Shown here piece by piece: positions 11,092-22,326 of a DNA stretch of 64,000 nucleotides. The stretch's first letter is position 1; each line of letters starts with the position of its first letter. The notes beneath the pieces were generated by a model. It saw nothing but the letters and a program-made list of their open reading frames with translations. It had not been told where the DNA came from and searched no databases. A program made the translations under genes and the position numbers. This DNA comes from Rana temporaria (taxonomy: Eukaryota > Chordata > Amphibia > Anura > Ranidae), in assembly GCF_905171775.1 (NCBI RefSeq), contig NC_053490.1:82534677-82598676 (forward strand). The letters run 5' to 3'.

Positions 11092-12075
11092 TGTAGCGCC
11101 CCCTTGCTTTCAGCATGGGCGCTACGCTAAAGTTAGTGGGAATGGGAGAGTTACTTTGCTCCAATTCGTGTTTGTCTAAATTTGGGACTTCTGTCATCCC
11201 AGAAATGTCCACTGGGTCAGTCTGTGGTCAAGGGGTGCAATACCACCCCTTGCCGGCAGTTGGCGCCAGAGGGGTTCTGGCAGAGCAAGTTTTCCCCAGC
11301 AGCCAATTGGAGGAGTTTTCCCTCATGGGGCATGCTGGGGGAGAGTATATCTGTGACAGGGGTCATGTGTTGAGAAATCTTTGCGGGGTCCCCGTTCCAG
11401 GTGCGGTATCCACCTTCAGGGTACGCGCATCCATGGACCCCGCCAGAGCGGCCCACCTGGCCAAAGCTGACAGCTGCATCGAACCTCTTCCACTGGGTCC
11501 CATGACTTGTTGAGAGGATGCCAGTCTGGGATCGGGCATCCGGACCACTGACAGGTATGCTTGCTGTCATCCAGGGGGCCCATATAGGAAAAGTCAACTG
11601 GGAGGATTTGCTCTCCTTATTCTCCTAAGTCCTTTATTGAAACTGGCCTGTGGCAGAGGCCCTAGAGCCGGGTCTGTGAGTGAGACTCGTTCCTCCCTGC
11701 TAGTTCAGAGTGACGCTTCGGCTGCCAGGCCTATTATAGGGGTCTGTCCGGGAGCACTTTACCCACTCCGAGCAGAGTGGCGACGAGTTACTACAATTGG
11801 TACTATACAGAGCAGTATTGATTGCTCCATTCAACATCTAGGCCTGATACCGCAAGGTTCTCTTCTCTTTCCTTCATCAACCTTGACCTTCCTAATACTT
11901 GTTGATGTTGGTTGTATTTGGCCTGGGCAATAAAGCATTGAAAACCCTTTTATTGGCTGTCTGGACCTTCGCTCACTACCACTGTTCTCACAATTGCACC
12001 CCTAGACACCGCCAGGGTAACTTAGCAGGCCGATCCCAAAATCAACCAGCGGCTCCTTCGGGGGTGAGTGCTACA
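11092..12075 (+). mobile_element. solo LTR
   Basis: The unit begins TGTAGC and ends GCTACA, the terminal inverted dinucleotide pattern of LTRs. It is flanked by a 4-bp direct repeat TGTG (11088-11091 and 12076-12079). A polyadenylation hexamer AATAAA lies at 11929-11934, about 140 bp before the 3' end. At 984 bp it fits a long LTR. No internal gag-pol sequence adjoins it, so it is probably a solo LTR left by recombination. Superfamily is uncertain; Ty3/Gypsy is possible from the 4-5 bp TSD. Confidence 0.75.
11929..11934 (+). promoter_or_regulatory. poly(A) signal in solo LTR
   Basis: AATAAA lies within the LTR-like unit in the expected R/U5 region, followed downstream by a T-rich stretch. 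Confidence 0.5.
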
Positions 12076-12079
12076 TGTG

Positions 12080-12285
12080 CATTTGATCTTTGATGTTTCC
12101 AGTTCTAGCTGGTTGTTGCTGCAGCACCCATTACTTCTAAAGCCGCTGTCCTACCGAGAATTGTCCCCCGGCGGATATTGCCAGCTTTGTACTGCACAGA
12201 CGCCACACCTGCACAGTATAGAGCACAACGGACCTCCGAAAATACCCGAAGATCAACACAGATGTGAGTCATCTGTACACGGCGC
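12080..12285. other. short spacer after solo LTR
   Basis: No feature recognised. It lies between the LTR and the next palindromic unit. Confidence 0.3.
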
Positions 12286-12712
12286 ATGCGCAATGACCAA
12301 CACACGCTGCACGCTCCCGATGCTCGCTCCACTCTGCAAGGGGCGGATGTGTATTACTACTTTATCGTGTAAGGGGCGGATGGCTACAGCAAGGGGTGGA
12401 TATATTATTAGGGTGGTTTTATCAAGAAACTACACGTCTTTGTGGGGCATGTTTAAACAAATGAAGGGCAGGTTTTGCAGTGTCTATGTCCATCAATTTA
12501 AAATACGGCCTCTTCGCCCTTCATTTGTTTGAACTTGGCCCACAAACACGTGTAGTTTCTTGATAAAACCACCCTAATAATACATCTGCCCCTTGCTGTA
12601 GCCATCCACCCCTACTCGTTATAATATTAATATACCCGCCCCTTGCAGAGTGGAGCGAGCATCGGGAGCGTGCGGCAACGTCTCTCACAATGTCCTGTCC
12701 ATTGCGCAGGTG
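12286..12712. repeat. imperfect 0.4-kb palindromic element
   Basis: Two arms of roughly 190 bp are inverted copies around a centre near 12495. Shared blocks include GGTGGTTTTATCAAGAAACT, AAACAAATGAAGGGC, CTGCAAGGGGCGG and CGATGCTCGCTCCACTC. No coding capacity. The structure is typical of a foldback or MITE-like element, but I cannot identify a TSD with certainty. Confidence 0.65.
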
Positions 12713-12956
12713 CAAGCTACAGCTGATTCCCTGCTCTTCATATTTGGCAATTTTCAGCATCTCCATTTGCTAGGGCGCAGTCCAGGGCGGACATTATCTG
12801 CCAGGGGGACACATATCGGCAGAACATCGTGTCCAGGAAAGTGTGCGATAAAAATATTGATACTATGGTGGTAGGATTTTTGCTATATTGCCTCACCATG
12901 GACAGTGACGGGGTTAACTTGTCCCCCCAGTTGGGGGCAGATAAACTTAGGGGCAT
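12713..12956. other. no recognised feature
   Basis: Short unassigned spacer between a palindromic element and the TTAA-family repeat. Confidence 0.3.
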
Positions 12957-14040
12957 AATTAACCATTTCAGCAGGTTTTACCCCCTTCATGACCAAGCCA
13001 TTTTTTGCTACGCGCCACTGCGCTACTTTAACTGATAATTGCGTGGTCATGCGACACAGTACCCAAACAAAATTTATATCATTTTTTTTCCCACACAAAT
13101 AGAGCTTTCTTTTCTATTTGATCACCTCTGTTTTTTTTTTATTAGATAAACAGAAAAAGACTGGCAATTTTGAAAGAAAAAACTTCATTTTTTTACTTTC
13201 TGCTATAAATCATATCACATAAAAATCGAATATCTTTGATACGTTTTGGACAAAATGTATTCTCCTACGTCTTTTATAGAAAAAAAATCCCATTATTGAT
13301 TAGTTTGCGTGAAGGTTATAGAAAAGAATTGTGAGATATATACTGTCATTTTTATATTTTTATACTGGTAATGGCGGGGAAGAGCAACTCATGCCGCATA
13401 CAGACGGTCATTTTTTGTGATGAAAAAAAAATGACGTTTAAAGTGATGAAAAAAAACGACATTTTTGAAACTTCATTTTCAAAAACGATGTAGCATACAC
13501 ACCATCATTTTGAAAAATGATGAACAAAGTGACGGCACTCTAAAGGGGAAGTTCTATTCGCCTTGAGGCTGCTTTTAGCTGGTTACTTGTTAGTAAAAGA
13601 TGATTCATGCTTTTTTGTCTGTTACAGCGTGATGAATGTGCTTACTCCATTATGAATGGTAGTTTTACCTCCCGTCTCAAAACTTGCTTCTGGGCATGTG
13701 CGGGTTTAAAAACGTCGTTTTGCCCACACACTATCATTTTCATTGACACAAAAAATGACATTTTGAAAAACGACACAAAAAATTCAAGCATGTTCGAATT
13801 TTTTTTTTGTCATTTTTCAGAAGACATAAAATGACATTTTGCCCACACACGATCATTTTAAATGACATTTTTAAAAATGTCATTTTATTTCATCACAAAA
13901 AATGACCGTCTGTACGCGGCATCATAGAGGGACAGCAGGCAATCTGACAGTAACCGACACTTTGTGGGAACTAACTAACTGCTACTGACATCTAAAGTGA
14001 CATTATTACAGTGATCAGTGCTAATGCCAAGCTGCGGTTT
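12957..14040 (+). repeat. abundant TTAA-flanked repeat, copy A (split by a MITE)
   Basis: The copy begins at TTAACCATTTCAGC and contains hallmarks seen in at least five other copies in this window: CAGTACCCAAACAAAATT, CACAAATAGAGCTTTCTTTT and TTTGATCACCTCTG. The MITE at 13392-13921 interrupts it. The part after the MITE holds ACAGTGATCAGTGCTAA, also seen in copies at 52317 and 56640. Related complete copies start and end with TTAA and inverted CCACTTCC-like termini, suggesting a DNA transposon with a TTAA target. It codes for nothing recognisable. Confidence 0.7.
13392..13921. mobile_element. MITE with TNA duplication (TCA)
   Basis: Termini TGCCGCATACAGACGGTCA and TGACCGTCTGTACGCGGCA are inverted repeats. 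TCA flanks both sides (13389-13391 and 13922-13924). The interior is rich in AAAATGAC-type words arranged symmetrically. Three-base duplications and short inverted termini match non-autonomous PIF/Harbinger elements. It sits inside the TTAA-family repeat, so it is the younger insertion. Confidence 0.8.
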
Positions 14041-14044
14041 CCAA

Positions 14045-14790
14045 AGCGAGCAAAGTCCTTTCTTGTATTAAGAGAGGTATGGACTCCAGAGACAGAGATA
14101 TAATTTTGCCCCTGTACAAATCATTAGTTAAACCTCATCTGGAATATGCAGTTCAATTTTGAGAAGGGCAACCAAACTGATAAGAGGAATGGAGGAGCTC
14201 AGCTATGAGGAAAGATTAGAAGAACTAAATTTATTCACTCTTGAGAAGAGGAGAATAAGGGGGGATATGATGAACATGTACAAATATATAAGGGGTCCAT
14301 ATAGTGAACTTGGTGTTGAGTTATTCACTTTACGGTCAACACTGAGGACAAGGGGGCACTCTTTACGTCTAGAGGTAAAGAGATTTCATCTCCAAATACG
14401 GAAAGGTTTCTTCAAAGTAAGAGCTGTGAAAATGTGGAACAGACTCCCTCCAGAGGTGGTTCTGGCCAGCTCAGTAGGTTGCTTTAAGAAAGGTCTGGAT
14501 TCTTTCCTAAATGTACATAATATAACTGAGTACTAAAATTTGTAGGTAAAGTTGATCCGGGGGAAAATCTAATTGCCTCTCGGGGGATCAGGAAGGAATT
14601 TTTCCCCTGCTGTAGCAAATTGGATCATGCTCTGCTGGGGTTTTTTGCCTTCCTCTGGATCAACAGTGGGTATGGAGTTGGGTGTATGGGATTTACTGTG
14701 TTTTTTATTTTGTTTGTTTGTTTTTTTGTGGTTGAACTGGATGGACTTGTGTCTTTTTTCAACCTGACTAACTATGTAATAATATGCACT
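14045..14790 (+). pseudogene. CR1-type LINE 3' end (RT C-terminus and 3' UTR)
   Basis: Broken frames read as the C-terminal part of CR1-family proteins: LYKSLVKPHLEYAVQF near 14115-14160, then RATKLIRGMEEL, GDMMNMYKYIRG and a VKMWNRLPPEVV block, ending at 14536. The 3' UTR contains the CR1-typical words ATGGACTTGTGTC and TCAACCTGACTAACTATG. The 5' part, including endonuclease and catalytic RT, is absent and a stop near 14159 breaks the frame. It is a dead 5'-truncated copy. Other CR1 pieces lie at 21335, 46842 and 56985. Confidence 0.9.
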
Positions 14791-15261
14791 GTCACTGTAC
14801 TAAGGACACTAAGGAAGGGATTAACATATAGGGCAATCAAGGGGTTAAATATGTGCCTAACAAGTGTTTATGTGTGTAATATGGGCTGCTTTTACTGGGG
14901 ATCTATTTGTTAAGGAGGGAATAAAAAAACATCTAGATCCCCTGTCACTGAACACAGCTCTGTGCTGTTTACACTTACAGATCTGTGTTCCATAAAGCTG
15001 AGAGCCGATCACTAAGTGCCGCCGGTCAATCACTGTGTGCCGCCGGTCAATCACTGACCAGTACCCAGTGATCAGCATTTGTTGTGATAAAACAGGGCAC
15101 CACCTACCAGAAAATGCAAATCACATATATATTTGTGATTCTGCGAAGCCGGCCCACACTGTCATGGTAAATGTACGATACAGAGTCGGAAAGTGGTTAT
15201 AAGGCTTTGTTCACACAGGTATACAGTACTTAACCCCTTTTGCCGGCTGCCTCCTGGCCCT
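14791..15261. other. no named feature; repeat-like text
   Basis: A short direct repeat (GTGCCGCCGGTCAATCACT) occurs twice at 15016-15055. A similar block with GCCGGCGGTGCGC lies near 52645, so this probably belongs to the end of a TTAA-family copy. No gene seen. Confidence 0.35.
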
Positions 15262-15746
15262 TTAAAGCGGAGGTCCCGTAAAAAAAAAAAAAAATATTAA
15301 AAATCAGCACCTGCTAACACTGTAGCTGCTGACTTTTAATAAGGACACTTACCTGTCCTTGTCGCCAGCGATGTCGGCCCCCGCCGAGGCCGATCCTCGA
15401 TCCTGGCAGCTCCAGGCACCGCCATCCACAGTAAGGGAAACAGGCAGTGAAGCCGTGCGACTTCACTGCCCGTTTCCTACTGCGCATGTGCAAGCAGCGC
15501 AGCGCTTTGTGAATGAGCCGGCTGCTTTTTGGGATATACCCAGTTCCCAGAATGCAGCGCGTCCCATTCACAAGAAGCAACTGAGTGTAGGAGAAGGAAG
15601 AGAATCCACCGCAGAGGATGAAGAGGCAGATTCGGGATTTCCGCATAGCAACAGCTATTTCGGGTAAGTAAATACAAATTTTTTTTATTTTATTTTTTTT
15701 TAGATTTTTGGAGGAGTTTTTTTTTCAGTGTGTAACTCCACTTTAA
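15262..15746. mobile_element. T2-like MITE (TTAA target)
   Basis: The unit starts TTAAAGCGGAGG and ends CTCCACTTTAA. It shares the interior words GCAGCTGCTGACTTTTAAT-like and GGACACTTACCTGTCC with the copy at 23534-24020. TTAA at both ends is the expected target duplication of T2/Kolobok and piggyBac groups; the TTAAAG start resembles the Xenopus T2 terminus. Non-coding. Confidence 0.7.
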
Positions 15747-15883
15747 AGATTCTAAATGCCAGGAGGCAGCATTCAGGTCACATGATCAAAAAACTCCCAA
15801 TCGCTAGTATGCATGGCTACCGTGTTGGGAGCGTGCTCTCAGCACGGTAAGTGGTTTACACAGGGCCCACATGCCAAGAGGCA

Positions 15884-15884
<1 letters not shown>

Positions 15885-15925
<41 letters not shown>
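15885..15925. repeat. (TA)n microsatellite
   Basis: About 20 uninterrupted TA units. Its small frames on both strands are artefacts. Confidence 0.95.
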
Positions 15926-15928
<3 letters not shown>

Positions 15929-16297
15929 TGAAGAGGTTAAGTGTACACCCCTGTGAGGGCCATATTTTGCCTGCATGTGATACACAGGTGTTATGTGCAG
16001 GCATTCCTATTCATGTTAACTGGGATGCAGCAGCTGCATTAACACAGCCATTGCTCCCAATTTGACATCCACGTGGGTGTGGTTGTGGGGGCATGTGTGT
16101 GTTTGGGGACCCACACTCATATGTACTGTAGGTCATATCGGGAGCAGCAACTGTGTAATTTATTTTCTCCTGTGCCCCACTAGGGAGATTTACCTTCATT
16201 CTCTATCCCATAGACTGGGGGTCCCTAACCTCTGGGTCGTGGACCAGTGTCTGTCCGTGGAGCCTCTGCACTAGGACCGGAAAGGTTGCTCTGTCAG

Positions 16298-16507
16298 CGG
16301 GGCATCTTGTGACAGGCAGCGGTAGCAAGTGACAAGCTGCATCTGGTGACAGGCGATGGTAGTAAGTGACAAACTGCATCTGGTGGCAGGCGACGGTGGC
16401 AAGTGACACGCTGCATCGGGTGGAAAGTGATGGTGGCAAGTGACATGCTGGATCTGGTGGCAGGCGATGGTGACAAGCTGCATCTGTTGGCAGGTGATCG
16501 TGGCACC
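16298..16507. repeat. minisatellite, about 36-bp unit, six copies
   Basis: The word GCATCTGGTG(A/G)CAGG recurs about every 36 bp (near 16340, 16376, 16412, 16449 and 16478) together with GTAGCAAGTGACA-like text. Immediately upstream, 16216-16262 reads like a hAT-type terminus (CCCTAACCTCTGGGTCGTGG), but I found no opposite end. Confidence 0.8.
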
Positions 16508-16559
16508 TGACAGGTCAGGGTTAAAGTTGTGGAGAAGTTTAAAGCACGGTTAGGTTATA

Positions 16560-17275
16560 AAAAAAATGTCCCAAGCTTTGAACATCTCACGGAGCACTGT
16601 TCAATCCATCATCCGAAAATGGAAAGAGTATGGCCCAACTGCAAACCTATCAAGACATGGCCGTCCACCTAAACTGACAGGCCAAAGAAGGAGAGCATTA
16701 ATCAGAGAAGAAGCCAAGAGGCCCATGGGAACTCTGGAGGAGCTGCAGAGATCCACAGCTCAGGTGGGCAAATCTGTGCACAGGATAACTATTAGTCATG
16801 CACTCCACAAATCTGGCCTTTATGAAAAAGTGGCAAGAAGAAAGCCATTGTTGAAAGAAAGCCATAAGAAGTCCCATTTGCAGTTTACAAGAAGCCATGT
16901 AGGGGACACAGCAAACGTAGAAGAAGGTACTCTGATCAAATAAGACCAAAATTGAACTTTTTGTCCCAAAAGCAAAACGCTATGTGTGGCAGAAAACGAA
17001 CACTGCACATCACCCTGAACACACCGTGAAACATAGTGGTGGCAACACCATGTTGTGGGGATGCATTTTTTTTTAGCAGGGACAAGGGAGCTGGTCAGAG
17101 ATGATGGGAAGATGGATGGAGCCAAATATAGGGCAATCTTAGAAGAGAACCTGTTAGGACAAGGACCCTAAATATACAGCCAGAGCTACAATGGAATGGT
17201 TTAGATCAAAGCTTATTAATGTGCTAAAATGGCCCAGTCAAGATCCAAACCTAAATCCAATTGAGAATCTGTGAC
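16560..17275 (+). pseudogene. Tc1/mariner-type transposase relic
   Basis: The first 125 codons (16566-16943) carry the helix-turn-helix DNA-binding region of Tc1 transposases: ISRSTVQSIIRKW, a SRHGRPPKLT hook, and RISHALHKSGL-like text. After a stop the reading continues in other frames with KAKRYVWQK, HSGGNTMLWGC near 17035-17070, and DPNLNPIENL ending near 17275. The catalytic DDE core is incomplete because of deletions. No inverted termini are visible. A second relic in the other orientation lies at 61235-62375. Confidence 0.9.
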
Positions 17276-17803
17276 AGTTCGTGAACTTGTGTCTGATATT
17301 TCTTCTGCTCTGTTTTTTAAAGTATAACTGTTCTCAATTCTCACTCCACAGGGGAACCCCCACCCCCAGTAGGGAAGTACCCTCACAGTCTTCAGTCACA
17401 CTGTAACTGTGCTGGTTCTGCTTCCCTGAGAACAAGGTCTTCTTCCCACGACAACCAACCAACCCACTGACTCCACCCCACTTACTATTTAAGCACTCAA
17501 GTCATTGGGCCCAAGACTGACAGGGATGTTGCCCAGCAGCCCAAGAGTGATACATACATTAAAATAGGCCTATACCCTTCTAAACTACTGTTCTGTAGTC
17601 TTATATCTATTTGCTGTAGCGCTAACTCCCACAAGGGCTGCTGAGTTGTGTCCCTGGTTCTTTTCTCACTAGCAACATCCACTCCTCTGGCTCAAAAAAC
17701 AGTCTAGGGAGTGCTTTTTTTAAAGTGTATTGCAAATCAATTTGGATGGGGCCTAGGGAAGCTGTGGGATGCTTCAGAACACAAACAGGCATGTGTGGAC
17801 ACT
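17276..17803. other. unassigned sequence left of a hAT MITE
   Basis: It follows the Tc1 relic abruptly and I recognise no gene. It reads on across the hAT MITE into 18158-18770, so it was one segment before that insertion. An LTR-like origin is possible but not shown. Confidence 0.3.
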
Positions 17804-18157
17804 ATGGTGACCACGTGTCCCAGATTGCCCGGGACAGTCCCTCATTTTGCAGGTCTGTCCCGGGCACCTTCATTCCAGGACAATACAGAGTCCCGGAATG
17901 AAATTGACACAGCCACCCCCCAAGCCAAACTAATGCCTAGAAAAAAGGCTGCCACATCACCGCTTTACTCACTGACGGTACTTTGCCTGGCCGGGAATGC
18001 CTGGAGGAGCACAGTCCCGGGCCCCTGCTTGTGATTGGAGAAATCATAAATCCCGCCTCTTGTGTACAATCACTGTGCTGTAATTGGTTACAGCACAAGC
18101 TGATTTTTGGGAAGGGGGGTGTCCCTGAATGGTAGTTTGGAAATGTGGTCACCCTAG
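17804..18157. mobile_element. hAT-type MITE with 8-bp TSD
   Basis: An exact 8-bp direct repeat TGGACACT flanks it (17796-17803 and 18158-18165). Inverted termini GGTGACCAC and GTGGTCACC begin and end the unit, with TGTCCC(A/G)GA-type words inside. Eight-base duplications and a GGTGACCA terminus are characteristic of hAT elements. Non-coding; it would need a transposase from elsewhere. Confidence 0.8.
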
Positions 18158-18165
18158 TGGACACT

Positions 18166-18773
18166 CTTCCCCTTGCAGCTACTTCTTAACTCCTTTGAGC
18201 AGTAGGACATAAAGTGGACAGCACTGGAACACAATAAGTAGTGTTCCAGGCAAGGCAAGCCTTAATGTTACTGCACCAGGGGGTTAATAGCAGCAACAGT
18301 CATTAGGATGCCTCTCCTAGGTCTGTACTCACAGTGTCCCAGGGACTTGAATGTCACCCTCTAGACTCAGGCAGTTTTCTCAGTGGAGCCTCCAGACCGG
18401 ATCCTCAGTAAACCCCCTCTTCCAGCCCTCAGAGAATTAGCAACAGGATGCCCCCCCCCCTCAGCTATGCACAGGTGGGACCTTGATGGGACAGGCACAA
18501 ATTTCAGCTAGACTGCCAGGAAGGGCAGCAGTTCCTCTGGCTGGGAACCTCCCCTCCTGGGGAGGAAGACTGTTCTCTGAGACTCCAGATTAATTTTGCA
18601 CTCCCCAAACACCATCTGAGCGCACCTCCCCAATTATTGGCTGTGGCTGCATATATATTTAGGCGGCTTATTTGACTCTCCCAGCCACTACATTCTGGAA
18701 GCCTCCAGAAGACAGGGGGAAGCAATCAAACTCCCAGCATTCAGACCCCAGAGTAACCCAAAGTAATCATACG
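18166..18773. other. unassigned sequence right of a hAT MITE
   Basis: Continuation of the segment left of the MITE. GC-rich, with no recognised gene or element. Confidence 0.3.
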
Positions 18774-19110
18774 CATAGCTCACAACTGTCCCTGATTTCG
18801 AGGGACTGTCCCTGATTTGGAGCAATGTCCCTCTGTCCCTCATTCCTCCTCATTTGTCCCTCATTTTGGTCTGATCCATATAGTTGTATATAAAATGCAA
18901 TTTTTATCTTTCAAAAAGTGTTTCCCAGTGCACCTTTCATCCATATTCTAAATATTCTAAATTGCTCCATGTGTACATTTTAAAAGCCAATATAAAGTAA
19001 TAGTAGTGGTAAAATAAAGTTCTTGTGAATTTAATTAAACTTTTTTTTGGTTAATTCTCCTTTAAGGGGGTGTGACAGGGGGTGTGTCCTATGCCTACCA
19101 ACATTTGTTA
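18774..19110 (-). mobile_element. hAT-type MITE, one end missing
   Basis: It starts CATAGCTCACAACTGTCCCTG and reads as the reverse complement of the complete unit at 57226-57738, including the words GGTCTGATCCATATAGTTG and GTGTCCTATGCCTAC. The expected right terminus is absent: near 19110 it passes directly into Ty3/Gypsy sequence. Confidence 0.75.
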
Positions 19111-19490
19111 GGGCTTGGTTGGATCTGCAAAGGCCAGAACTGGAGCGGTTGTTAGGCTCCACTTCAACTTCACACCTCCGAGTCAATTGTTCCTGAATGG
19201 ACTCTCTGGGTTTTCTGGGCCCTCCAGCTGGTCTGATAGACTTTGTCTGATCTGGCTCATCGTCTTTCTCTTTATTCTTTAGTAGCTCATTGAGTGGGTG
19301 AGCTATTTTTGCAAATCCCTCAACGAATCTTCTGTAATAAGAGCAAAATCTCAAAAATGACCTAAGCTCAGTCACATTAGCAGGCCTTGGCCAGGAGGTG
19401 ACAGCTTCTAGCTTCTGGGGGTTGGTGGCCACTCCGTCAGCAGATGTCAACATTGTGGCCAAGGTAGTTGACTGCTAGAGAGTGGTGTTA
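19111..19490 (-). pseudogene. Ty3/Gypsy reverse transcriptase to RNase H fragment
   Basis: On the minus strand the text reads as the end of a Ty3/Gypsy reverse transcriptase: YLGH near 19465-19480, GVATNPQKLEAVTSWPRP, and LRSFLRFCSYYRRFVEGF with AHPLNELLK. After a frame change it continues as TAPVLAFADPTKP near 19120-19160, the usual start of the RNase H region. At least two frameshifts break it and no LTR lies nearby. It is a small relic of a large element. Confidence 0.88.
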
Positions 19491-19857
19491 CCCTTGTGTG
19501 GAGCTATAGCATCAGCTGACCCACATCCCTGAATATAGAAAGATCACTCCAAAAAGTGTATTTCCTCTGGTGGAACTTTGAATTGGGTTGCTGATAGCTT
19601 ATGTAGGAGTAGTAGTAACCATAAGATATATTATAAATAATTATTTTATTAGAAAACGTAAAAATGACAAGCTATTACAGATGCAAAATAATATGAACAT
19701 CTGACAACAAAGAAACCCAATGTTTCGAGGTCAATTGAAGGTAAACCTCTTCTTCAGGGATAATATGTTAGGTCATGATGATATTTACATCTACAGTTGG
19801 AAGAAAACAGAAAGGCACAAATTTGTAAATACATACATTTATACCAGCACTTTGTTA
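19491..19857. other. unassigned, with a CGAAACATTGGG motif
   Basis: On the minus strand 19710-19760 reads CTGAAGAAGAGG followed by CTCGAAACATTGGG. This resembles the GACGAAACG motif of other repeats in this window. No gene is visible. Confidence 0.35.
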
Positions 19858-20260
19858 TGCCCTGTACACACGATTGGTTCGTCTGATGAAAACGGACCGT
19901 TTTCATCGGACGAACCGATCGTGTGTGGGCCCCATCGTTTTTTTTCCCATTGGTGAAAAAACTTAGAACCTGTTTTAAAATTATCTGATGGTTAAAAAAA
20001 CGATAGAAAAAAACAACCGTCTGTGGGCAAGTCCATTGGTTAAAAATCCATACTCAGAATCAAGTCGTCGCATGCTCGGAAGCATTGAACTTCATTTTTC
20101 TCAGCACGTCATAGTGTTTTACGTCACTGCGTTCTGACACAAACGTATTTTTAACTGATGGTGTGTAGGCAAGACTGATGAAAGTCAGTTTCATCGGATA
20201 TCTGATGAAAAAATCCATCGGTCCGTTTTTATCGGATGAACCGATCGTGTGTACGTGGCA
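19858..20260. mobile_element. MITE with TTA duplication
   Basis: Termini TGCCCTGTACACACGAT and ATCGTGTGTACGTGGCA are inverted. TTA flanks both sides (19855-19857 and 20261-20263). Subterminal blocks GGTTCGTCTGATGAAAACGG recur inverted. This fits non-autonomous PIF/Harbinger elements and belongs to the same terminus group as 13392, 20809, 46449, 49366 and 61311. Confidence 0.85.
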
Positions 20261-20263
20261 TTA

Positions 20264-20808
20264 GAGTAATTTAGGCATATATCTAGGTAGACATATTAGA
20301 CAGTAATACATAGGGACTGACCATAAGTATTGCGTATAAATATGCAAAACATCCATAGCATCCGATAAAAGCAGGTCTGCTGCAGCTCCACAATGGCCAG
20401 AGGTGGCAACAAGAGAGGGGGGTTGGGGGAAATGGCAGGGAAGTGAAGAGGGAAGGGGGGAATGGAAGGAAAACCCCCCAAGAGTAGACACGACACCACA
20501 AAGATGGACAGATATCCCCGGCAAAACGTCAGCTGGTCCACAGAGGGCGCACCCAAGCCTTTATAAGTGCCCCTATCAATCAGTGTACCAAACTAAGCCA
20601 AGCCCATGAATAAATATCATATACTTACCTTTCCAATGGTCCATCTCGCCACTGTTTTTCTGATCTCTCATGCAGTTCCTCCAGCCAGCTACGTCATGCT
20701 GAAGTTATATAGAAGCTTGCATGGGGAACCACAATGTGTGGTGGGAGAAGAAAGTATTTGACACAATTGTGTCTGTTAAACACTTGCAGTGGCTAGAAAC
20801 TAATCTAA
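20264..20808. other. no recognised feature
   Basis: It contains a purine-rich run (20405-20480) and otherwise nothing I can identify. Confidence 0.3.
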
Positions 20809-21334
20809 TGCCGCATACACACAACCATTTTTCAAGACGAGAAAAATGCAATTTTTTAACTTGGTCATTAAAAACGATCGTGTGTAGGCTCCAGAGCATT
20901 TTTCTCTACGTCAAAAATGGGCATTAAAAATTTAGAACATGCTCTAAATTTTTGCGTTGTTTTTCACGTCGTGAAAAACGGTCGTGTGTAGGCTTTAACG
21001 ACATGAAAAAACACACATGCTCAGAAGCAAGTTATGAGATGGGAGCACTCGTTCTGGTAAAACTAGCGTTTGTAATGGACATAGCACATTCGTCACGCTG
21101 TAACAGACTGAAAAGCGCGAAGACTTAAAAGCGCAAATCGTCTCACACCAAACATTTGCTAACACGAAATCAGCAAAGCTTCCCCTTTATAGTGCCCTCA
21201 TACGTGTTGTACGTCACCGCGCTTTGCTCTACCATTTTTTTTTCACGTGTGTATGCAAGGCAGGCTTGACAAGAATCACGTAGAGAAAAACATTGTTTTT
21301 TTAGGACATTAAAAATGGTCGTGTGTACGCGGCA
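20809..21334. mobile_element. MITE of the GTACACACGA group
   Basis: It starts TGCCGCATACACACAACCAT and ends ATGGTCGTGTGTACGCGGCA. Flanking triplets are TAA and TCA inside a C...G context, so the duplication is degenerate. Interior GTCGTGTGTAGGC words repeat. The interior resembles the unit at 61311-61914 (for example GTCACGCTGTAACAGACTG versus CAGTCTGTTACAGCGTGAC). Confidence 0.8.
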
Positions 21335-21475
21335 TCAGAAGGTATTTTTTTGCCAAAAGATTAGTTGATGCTTGGAATAGGCTTCCAAAAAGAAAAAGAA
21401 AATGGAGCAGACTCGATGGACCACTTGGTCTTTTTTTTTTGCCATCACTCTTCTATGTTTCTACATTTCTCCTAC
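21335..21475 (+). pseudogene. CR1-type LINE 3' terminal fragment
   Basis: The frame reads RLVDAWNRLPK-like text at 21355-21395, followed by GACTCGATGGACCACTTGG and TTCTATGTTTCTA, a typical CR1 3' end. About 140 bp; no catalytic domain. Confidence 0.7.
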
Positions 21476-21940
21476 TGCACAGTATGTTTTATCACTGGAA
21501 CCCATGCTGTTTTTTACAGGCTAGGTTGCTTTAAACATGAACTTCTATAGAAACAGAAATATTCCTGGACTAAGAAGGCATTTGCCTGCATTATTTTAAC
21601 TTTTTTTGAAACTGGAGAAGGAAATCATTTTGTTCTGTCATCTGTTCTTATCCTTATTCAGGTTCATCACCTTAGCATCCAACACTCTATACTACTGGCC
21701 ACATTAATGAGCTACAGAAGCACTGAACTGTATCTACATCACCCTCCAGGCATTTCTTTGTGCTTCTTTGCATTTTTTGTTAGTTACAATAAGGTGTTAA
21801 GGGAGGAAGTAAGCTGAAAATTCAGCGGCGGTGTTGCAATCAATGTGGTTTGCTTAGATTTTGCAAAAGATATCTGAGAGGTTTAAAGTCTAAATTGACA
21901 GTCAAGGAAATTCAGAAAATTACTGTGCTGAAACCTGTAA
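21476..21940. other. no recognised feature
   Basis: AT-rich with no identifiable gene or element. Confidence 0.3.
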
Positions 21941-22050
21941 TGCCGCGTACACACGACCGTTTTTCATGATGAGAAAACTGCCATTTTTTTGATTGGTCGT
22001 GAAAACTGGTCGTGTGTATGTTCTCGACAAGAAAACTGCCCGCTAAAAAC
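21941..22050. mobile_element. truncated MITE of the GTACACACGA group
   Basis: The left terminus TGCCGCGTACACACGACCG is clear and is followed by inverted GGTCGTGTGTATG at 22007-22019. No matching right terminus was found, so this copy is truncated or rearranged. Confidence 0.6.
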
Positions 22051-22326
22051 CCTGAAGAGCGATCTGTGAACTTCAGCAGATTGTTGGTTGCAAATGTCAA
22101 AGAAAGTCTCTTTGTCTTTGGCTGCCATGTGGGCAGACTGAAGATATTTCTGCAAGGGAACTTGTGTCCTGAAGTGTGGTCCCTTACATATTGGCCTGAC
22201 TGCCTGTTGCTTGAGATTCAGTCATACCTTTTGTGCCCAGAGTTGACTTTGAAGAAGAAAAGTAACTGCTGGAAATGTAGTCCATTGGAGTAAAGTCAAT
22301 GGGCTGCAACATGTCATGGACATTGA

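Noticed and set aside
16216..16300. Complete hAT element starting at 16216
   Set aside because: The left text resembles a hAT terminus, but no matching right terminus or 8-bp duplication was found.
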